A stretch of 64,000 nt of DNA from RUG14871 sp045539425. GTDB taxonomy: Bacteria > Bacillota_I > Bacilli_A > Erysipelotrichales > Erysipelotrichaceae. Of this stretch, positions 59,185 through 64,000 are shown in pieces (the stretch's first letter is position 1; every line of letters begins with the position of its first letter). A program made the position numbers and the translations under genes. The stretch lies in the NCBI GenBank assembly GCA_045539425.1, contig JAZQFH010000008.1, positions 110,615-174,614 on the forward strand, read 5' to 3'. Below the pieces are notes generated by a model. The model was given only the letters and a program-made list of their open reading frames with translations, was not told the origin of the DNA and ran no database searches.

Positions 59185-59859
59185 ATGTTTAATCTCTTAT
59201 TGGCGGAAGATGACAAAAACTCCAGACGGCTGATGGAAGTCATCCTGAAGGACAACGGATACGAGGTGTTCAGCGCAAAAGACGGCGAAGAAGCGCTGAA
59301 TGTTTTCCATGCGGTAAAACCGGATCTGATCCTTCTGGATGTCATGATGCCGAAGCTGGACGGCTATGAAGTCGCTAAGGCCATCCGCGATGTGGATGAG
59401 GATACGCCGATCTTAATGATCACAGCCAAAGGGGAAGTCAGTGACCGCCGTATGGGTTTTCTGAGCGGGACGGATGACTACATGGTCAAACCGGTGGATG
59501 AGGAAGAGATGCTCTTACGAATACGGGCACTGTTGCGCCGCAGTAAGAAGGTTTCCGAGCACAAACTCACGATTGGGGATGTCACGCTGGATTACGACTC
59601 TTTAAGCGTCATCCGCAACGAGGAAGTCATCACGCTGCCGCAGAAGGAGTTCTATCTGCTCTATAAGCTTTTATCCAATCCCAATAAGATTTTTACCCGG
59701 ATCCAGTTAATGGAAGAGATCTGGGGTCCGGAGAGCGATTCGACGGACAACACCATCAATGTGCATATCAACCGCCTGCGCAATCACTTTGAGAACTTTG
59801 ACGAGTTTGAAATCGTGACGATCCGCGGGCTGGGATACAAAGGAGTCCGCAAAGTTTGA
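59185..59859 (+). CDS. OmpR/PhoB-family response regulator
   Basis: A 224-residue two-domain regulator. The receiver domain has the acidic pair E8-D9-D10, phospho-acceptor D52 (ILLDVMMPKLDG), the switch Thr in LMITAKGE and the Lys in YMVKPVD. The winged-helix DNA-binding domain ends VHINRLRNHFENFDEFEIVTIRGLGYKG. Transcribed from a leaderless-type promoter, it is translationally coupled to the histidine kinase gene. The stimulus is unknown. Confidence 0.93.
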   Translation: MFNLLLAEDDKNSRRLMEVILKDNGYEVFSAKDGEEALNVFHAVKPDLILLDVMMPKLDGYEVAKAIRDVDEDTPILMITAKGEVSDRRMGFLSGTDDYMVKPVDEEEMLLRIRALLRRSKKVSEHKLTIGDVTLDYDSLSVIRNEEVITLPQKEFYLLYKLLSNPNKIFTRIQLMEEIWGPESDSTDNTINVHINRLRNHFENFDEFEIVTIRGLGYKGVRKV

Positions 59860-60935
59860 AATCGAAAAGCAAGATGACCAGCATGGCCAAATTGACGGCA
59901 ATCATCGTAATCGGGATCTTTCTGATCCTGCTTTTGTCGATTCTTTTAGGCGGCGTGATCCTATTGATTCTGTATAATACCGGCGTGATGGACGAGATTT
60001 CCGAAATCAACTTCGTCCGCTCGTTCTACATTCTCTCCGCGGTTTCCCTGGTTCTGGGAACACTTTTAACGGCATTATTTTCCTCGCGTTTACTGCGTCC
60101 GTTTAACGATCTGATCGAAGGCATGCAGCAGCTCTCCAAAGGGCGCTTTGATACCCGCATCTCCATGGATATGCCGGTTGCAAAGAAGGAATTCCGCAAT
60201 ATCAGCGACAACTTCAACGCCATGGCGGAAAACCTCGGCAGGGTAGAGGTCCTGCACAATGACTTCATCAATGACTTCGCTCATGAGTTCAAGACCCCGA
60301 TCGTCAGCGTGAAGGGATTTGCGAAGATTCTGAAAAACAAGAATCTGAGTGAAGAGGAGCGGCAGGAATATCTGGATATCATCATTTCCGAAGCGGACCG
60401 TCTGACCACGCTTTCAAAGAACGTGCTCTCGCTTTCCAAAGTGGAGAACCGCATGGCCCTTTACAACGCCACGGAGTTCGATGTCACGGAACAGATCCGC
60501 AATGCCATCATCATGTTGCAGAGCAAGTGGCAGAATAAGAACCAGGAGCTCAATATCGAACTTGAGGAATGCCGCATGCGGGGGAATGAGGAATTACTGG
60601 ATCTGGTGTGGATCAATCTGATTGACAATGCCATCAAATACACCCCGGAAAACGGGATCATCTATATCAGCCTGGTGGACAAGGGAGACTCCGTGCAGTT
60701 TGTCATCAAGGACAACGGCAAGGGAATTTCAAAAGATGTCCAGAAACGCATGTTTGATAAATTCTATCAGGGAGATGCCTCGCATTCTTCCGAAGGCAAC
60801 GGCATCGGCCTGACCCTTGTCAGCAAGGTCGTTCAGCTGCATCGGGGCATCATCAATGTGGAAAGCAAGGTCTCGGTCGGGACCACCTTTATCGTTTCAC
60901 TTCCAAAGGGTCTGGAAGTCAGTGAGGAGGCATAA
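59856..60935 (+). CDS. Sensor histidine kinase, TTG start
   Basis: A 359-residue membrane kinase. Two helices (about 13-37 and 50-75) are separated by a very short outer loop, followed by HAMP (about 75-125), HisKA with the phospho-accepting His in NDFAHEFKTPIVS (about 143), and the ATPase domain (NLIDNAIKYTPENG, DNGKGISKDVQ, GNGIGLTLVSK). The TTG at 59856, inside the stop of the regulator gene, is chosen because AAAGGAG (59840-59846) fits it; later ATGs at 59874 and 59883 are too far. The minimal outer loop suggests sensing within the membrane. Confidence 0.9.
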   Translation: MKSKSKMTSMAKLTAIIVIGIFLILLLSILLGGVILLILYNTGVMDEISEINFVRSFYILSAVSLVLGTLLTALFSSRLLRPFNDLIEGMQQLSKGRFDTRISMDMPVAKKEFRNISDNFNAMAENLGRVEVLHNDFINDFAHEFKTPIVSVKGFAKILKNKNLSEEERQEYLDIIISEADRLTTLSKNVLSLSKVENRMALYNATEFDVTEQIRNAIIMLQSKWQNKNQELNIELEECRMRGNEELLDLVWINLIDNAIKYTPENGIIYISLVDKGDSVQFVIKDNGKGISKDVQKRMFDKFYQGDASHSSEGNGIGLTLVSKVVQLHRGIINVESKVSVGTTFIVSLPKGLEVSEEA

Positions 60936-61742
60936 ATGTTCGGTTACATCATGATTGATAAAAAGGCACTGAGTGAAGAAGAGGTGCAGCACTACCGCAA
61001 CTACTACTGCGGCCTTTGTTCGTCGCTGAAACGGCGCTATGGCTTAAAGGGGCAGATCACGCTGAACTTCGATCTCACCTTTGTGGCAGTATTGCTGAGT
61101 GATCTTTATGAAGCGGAGGAAAAGGAAGAGAAGTTTACCTGCTTCCTGCATCCGCTTCACAAGCACGGCCGATATCAGAACGAATACATTGACTACTGCG
61201 CCGATATGACAATACTTCTGGCTTACTATAAGGCGCTGGATGACAGAAACGATGAGAACCGCAAGCTTCCGGAACGGATACTGCGCAGCGTGTTTGAAAA
61301 AATGAAGGGACGCTATCCCGCAAAGGAAGCCTTTGTGAGAGAGAAACTGGAAGAGATTACGCGCTTGGAGAAAGCGAACTGTCAGAATGTGGATGAGATC
61401 TCCGGCGTCTTCGGTGAAATCATGCAGGAGGTCTTCCTCTATCGCCGTGACGCATGGGAAGTGCCGCTCGGAAGGTGCGGCTACTACCTCGGCAAGTTCA
61501 TCTACCTGATGGATGCGGTGATGGATTTAGAGCAGGATAAGAAAAAAGGACTCTATAATCCTTTGAAGGAAAACTTCGATCAGGAGGCAATGATTGCGGC
61601 GCTGGAGGATACGATTGCGCTCTGTGTGCAGGAATATGAGCGCCTTCCGATCATTCCGAATGATAAAATCCTGAAAAATGTGTTATATTCAGGTGTGTGG
61701 CTCAATTATGAGAGCCGATACAGAAAGGAGGCCGGGGAATGA
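60936..61742 (+). CDS. DUF5685 family protein
   Basis: A 268-residue helical protein, starting on the base after the histidine kinase stop. The beginning MFGYIMIDKKALSEEEVQHYR with YYCGLCSSLKRRYG, and CFLHPLHKH, are typical of DUF5685. The middle DKKKGLYNP and YLMDAVMDLEQDKK resemble all-helical prenyl-synthase-like folds with Asp-rich motifs, but no enzyme is established. Cys and His in the first 75 residues may bind metal. It is commonly followed by a J-domain gene, as here (four-base overlap). Confidence 0.8.
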   Translation: MFGYIMIDKKALSEEEVQHYRNYYCGLCSSLKRRYGLKGQITLNFDLTFVAVLLSDLYEAEEKEEKFTCFLHPLHKHGRYQNEYIDYCADMTILLAYYKALDDRNDENRKLPERILRSVFEKMKGRYPAKEAFVREKLEEITRLEKANCQNVDEISGVFGEIMQEVFLYRRDAWEVPLGRCGYYLGKFIYLMDAVMDLEQDKKKGLYNPLKENFDQEAMIAALEDTIALCVQEYERLPIIPNDKILKNVLYSGVWLNYESRYRKEAGE

Positions 61743-62464
61743 ACCCTTTTGAAGTACTGGGCTTAAGCCAGGAAGCAACAGAAGATGAAGTGAAAAAAGC
61801 CTACCGTTCTCTGGCCAAAAAGTACCACCCGGACAACAAGGAAACCGGGGATGAGGCAAAGTTCAAGCAGATTCAGGAAGCCTATGAATTTGCGATGGAT
61901 ATTAAAAAGAACGGAAATGCGGCGTATTACAAGCGCCAGAACTCTACGGCAAACGGTGGCAGCGGCTACCAGTACGGCAGTACGCAGACGCAGTATGCCG
62001 ATGACTTCTTCCGTATGTACGGCTTCAATTTCGAGGATCTCTTCAGCGGGATGAACGGCTTCTATCAGACGAACGGCGGAAGAGACCAGCAGGCGTATAA
62101 CTCCGCCGCTGCCTACATCAATAACCGCCAGTATGAGCAGGCACTCAATATCCTTGACAGCATTGCCGAGCACGGACCGACCTGGTTCTACTATGAGGCG
62201 CTCTGCCATGCGGGACTGGGCAATACGGTAACGGCGCGCCAGTACGCGAAAGCCGCCTATGAGATGGATCCGACGAATATGAATTACCGGAACCTCTACG
62301 CTTCCTTTAACCAGGGAAGAAACAACTACCGTCAATACACAACAAATAACTATAACCGCCGCTACTACACGTTCGGTTCACCGAACCTCTGCACAAGGCT
62401 GCTCTTATTCAACCTTCTGTGCAACTGCCTCTTAGGATCGCGGTTTGGTTTCTGCTGTTTCTAG
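61739..62464 (+). CDS. J-domain co-chaperone-like protein with TPR and hydrophobic tail
   Basis: A 241-residue protein. The N-terminal J domain (about 1-65) has the HPD motif in KKYHPDNKETGDEA. A Gly/Ser/Tyr/Gln-rich linker (about 66-118) is followed by TPR-like repeats (about 119-190; AAYINNRQYEQALNILDSIA) and a Tyr/Asn-rich stretch, then a Cys- and Leu-rich hydrophobic end (LLLFNLLCNCLLGSRFGFCCF, 21 residues, given here as two parts LLLFNLLCNCLL and GSRFGFCCF). It should recruit DnaK. The tail may anchor it to the membrane. Confidence 0.85.
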   Translation: MNPFEVLGLSQEATEDEVKKAYRSLAKKYHPDNKETGDEAKFKQIQEAYEFAMDIKKNGNAAYYKRQNSTANGGSGYQYGSTQTQYADDFFRMYGFNFEDLFSGMNGFYQTNGGRDQQAYNSAAAYINNRQYEQALNILDSIAEHGPTWFYYEALCHAGLGNTVTARQYAKAAYEMDPTNMNYRNLYASFNQGRNNYRQYTTNNYNRRYYTFGSPNLCTRLLLFNLLCNCLLGSRFGFCCF

Positions 62465-62480
62465 AAAGAAGGAAAATGAC

Positions 62481-63848
62481 ATGTACGCAAAAAACATCTA
62501 TTTGGAAATGAACAAGGACAAGGAAAAAGCCATGATGGCTTTTAACGAAGGCTATAAGGAATTCCTCAGCTATGCCAAGACGGAACGCCTGGCAACAGAG
62601 AAGGCCGTTGCACTTGCCGAAGCGAAGGGCTTTACTGATTTTAACAAGGTAGCTGAGCTGAAAGCAGGGGACAGGGTTTACTTTGTCAACCGCAATAAAA
62701 ACGTCGCGCTTTACGTCATCGGTCAGAAACCGGTTGCGGAAGGCCTGCGCGTCCTCGGAGCTCATATCGACTCTCCGCGCTTGGACGTCAAGCAGAATCC
62801 TTTGTATGAAAAAGACGGTTTTGCGCTTTTAGATACCCATTACTATGGCGGTATCAAGAAATACCAGTGGGTCACCATCCCGCTCGCACTGCACGGTGTC
62901 GTCTGCAAAAAAGACGGAACGACAGTCAACGTCAATATCGGTGAAAGCGACAAGGATCCGGTGGTCGGCATTTCCGACTTACTGATCCACCTGGCTGCGG
63001 ATCAGATGGGCAAGACAGCCAGCAAGGTCATCGAAGGGGAAAACCTGGATGTGACGCTTGGCAGCATGCCGCTCAAAAAGGAAGAAAAGGATGCGGTCAA
63101 AGCCAACATCCTGAAACTCTTAAAGAAGAAATATGACATCGAAGAGGAAGATTTCCTCTCCGCGGAAATCGAAGTCGTTCCGGCCGGTCCGGCAAGAGAC
63201 TACGGCTTAGACAGAAGCATGGTTGCCGGTTACGGCCACGATGACAGAGTCTGCGCCTACACGTCCTTAGAAGCGATTTTAGACACGGATGCGCCGGAAT
63301 ACACATCCTGCTGCATTCTGGTCGACAAGGAAGAAATCGGCTCCGTGGGTGCCACGGGAGCTCAGTCTCTCTTCTTTGAGAACACGATTGCGACGCTCTT
63401 ACAGGCACAGGGAGACACCAACTACCTGCATGTCAGAGAAGCGATGAGCAAGAGCAGAATGCTCTCCTCGGACGTCTCCGCAGGGTACGACCCGCTGTTT
63501 GCGGAAGTCAACGAACCGAAGAACTCCGCTTATCTGAACCACGGGATCGTTTTCAATAAATACACGGGTTCCCGCGGCAAGTCCGGCAGCAATGATGCCA
63601 ATCCGGAATACATCGCCTGGGTCCGCAAAACGATGGATGATAGCGGCGTCTATTTCCAGACAGCGGAACTCGGCAGAGTAGACCAGGGCGGAGGCGGAAC
63701 GATTGCCTACATCTTGGGCAACTACAACATGGATGTTCTGGATGCCGGTATCCCGGTTCTCAACATGCATGCCCCGATGGAAGTCGTTGCCAAAGCCGAT
63801 GTCTATGAAGCTTATCTGGCTTATAAGGCATTCTTAAAAGGAGAATAA
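62481..63848 (+). CDS. apeA: M18-family aspartyl-type zinc aminopeptidase
   Basis: A 455-residue cytosolic metallo-aminopeptidase. The metal-site motifs are GAHIDSPRLDVK, the GHDDRVCAYTSLEAI block, DKEEIGSVGATGAQS with the catalytic Glu, and the C-terminal NMHAPMEVV histidine. Members remove N-terminal acidic or neutral residues from peptides. The ATG at 62481, preceded by AGAAGGAAA, is used; the longer frame start at 62445 lies within the J-domain gene. The symbol is by family and not certain. Confidence 0.88.
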   Translation: MYAKNIYLEMNKDKEKAMMAFNEGYKEFLSYAKTERLATEKAVALAEAKGFTDFNKVAELKAGDRVYFVNRNKNVALYVIGQKPVAEGLRVLGAHIDSPRLDVKQNPLYEKDGFALLDTHYYGGIKKYQWVTIPLALHGVVCKKDGTTVNVNIGESDKDPVVGISDLLIHLAADQMGKTASKVIEGENLDVTLGSMPLKKEEKDAVKANILKLLKKKYDIEEEDFLSAEIEVVPAGPARDYGLDRSMVAGYGHDDRVCAYTSLEAILDTDAPEYTSCCILVDKEEIGSVGATGAQSLFFENTIATLLQAQGDTNYLHVREAMSKSRMLSSDVSAGYDPLFAEVNEPKNSAYLNHGIVFNKYTGSRGKSGSNDANPEYIAWVRKTMDDSGVYFQTAELGRVDQGGGGTIAYILGNYNMDVLDAGIPVLNMHAPMEVVAKADVYEAYLAYKAFLKGE

Positions 63849-63858
63849 AAGAAACATA

Positions 63859-63892
63859 GAAAGCCGTATTCTTATGGGTACGGCTTTTTTTG
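63859..63892 (+). terminator. Intrinsic terminator after the M18 gene
   Basis: AAAGCCGTA (63860-63868) and TACGGCTTT (63879-63887), followed by a T run. Confidence 0.85.
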
Positions 63893-63946
63893 TGGATAAT
63901 TTATCATAACAAGTGCAACAGAAAAAAAGCGTCCATAGGACTCAAA

Positions 63947-63955
63947 TGTTAAAAT
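63947..63955 (+). promoter_or_regulatory. Extended -10-like promoter of the last, partial gene
   Basis: TGT then TAAAAT (63950-63955). A GGAGAGG ribosome site is at 63984-63990. Confidence 0.45.
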
Positions 63956-63993
63956 GTAAGTGACCAAACAAACATTAAGAACAGGAGAGGACT

Positions 63994-64000
63994 ATGAACT
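63994..64000 (+). CDS. Start of an unidentified gene, cut by window end
   Basis: ATGAAC and one more base, four bases after GGAGAGG. Nothing can be said of the product. Confidence 0.6.

Noticed and set aside
1..64000. CRISPR array, prophage, IS element, rRNA or tRNA genes
   Set aside because: No regularly spaced repeats, transposase or phage-like gene, terminal inverted repeats with target duplications, or recognisable tRNA/rRNA sequence seen by eye.

Overview
The window looks like a chromosomal segment of a low-to-mid GC Bacillota, most likely an Erysipelotrichia-type member. Three things suggest this: the firmicute gene orders (gmk-priA-rsmB-rlmN-stp-prkC-rsgA-rpe; alaS-ireB-ruvX-yrzB-mltG-udk-greA; tig-lon-engB), a DUF3196-like gene of the Mollicutes/Erysipelotrichia kind beside tig, and normal use of TGA as stop. 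That placement is inference; no 16S or marker comparison was possible. No phage, IS element, CRISPR array, rRNA or tRNA gene was seen. The DNA is almost fully coding, with short intergenic regions that mostly hold promoters and intrinsic terminators.

Layout. 1-3.5 kb: the end of a uridine phosphorylase gene, then two related small-RNA-like units flanking a zinc-ribbon/YbjQ gene, a NUDIX hydrolase, and the ytqA-ytqB tRNA-modification pair on the minus strand. 3.5-10 kb: an AI-2E-family membrane protein, a phnD-phnC-phnE-phnE type phosphonate/phosphite ABC importer, and rqcH on the minus strand. 10-19.3 kb: gmk, then a tightly overlapping priA-rsmB-rlmN-stp-prkC-rsgA-rpe run whose last gene is fused to a GNAT-type domain. 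19.3-26 kb: rpmB (minus), a 49-residue membrane peptide, a ferritin-like protein, mnmA, a CPBP protease, recD2, an Fe-S aldo/keto reductase and a cyclophilin-like lipoprotein. 26-32.3 kb: a T-box leader with alaS, ireB, ruvX, yrzB, mltG, udk, a GreA N-domain-only protein and full-length greA. 32.4-44.5 kb: comEA-comEC-holA-sdaA, a STAS-HAD fusion, a second Fe-S aldo/keto reductase, rpsT (minus), a phosphoglucomutase, fmt, and a LytTR regulator paired with a membrane protein. 44.6-50.6 kb: a glycosyltransferase, an ASCH-PHP fusion, serC, serA, deoC and a DUF3196-like gene. 50.6-56.2 kb: tig behind a CIRCE operator, lon, engB, rho. 56.2-64 kb: a disordered acidic protein and a plsC-fadD-like lipid pair (minus), then a two-component system with a DUF5685 and a J-domain gene, an M18 aminopeptidase, and the first codons of another gene.

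Themes. Genome maintenance, translation quality control (RqcH, tRNA and rRNA modification, Lon, trigger factor), Ser/Thr phospho-signalling (PrkC, Stp and the PrkC-family substrate IreB) and serine metabolism (serC, serA, sdaA) dominate.

The most unusual signals are: (1) two homologous stand-alone sRNA-like units with a base-pair-compensated hairpin and conserved C-rich loops; (2) at least seven genes whose -10 box TATAAT lies only 6-7 nt before the start codon with no Shine-Dalgarno, implying leaderless mRNAs; (3) a GreA N-terminal-domain-only gene overlapping full-length greA; (4) ASCH-PHP, STAS-HAD and Rpe-GNAT fusions; (5) a CIRCE operator on tig; and (6) a 21-bp-period LytTR-type site in front of the LytTR gene.
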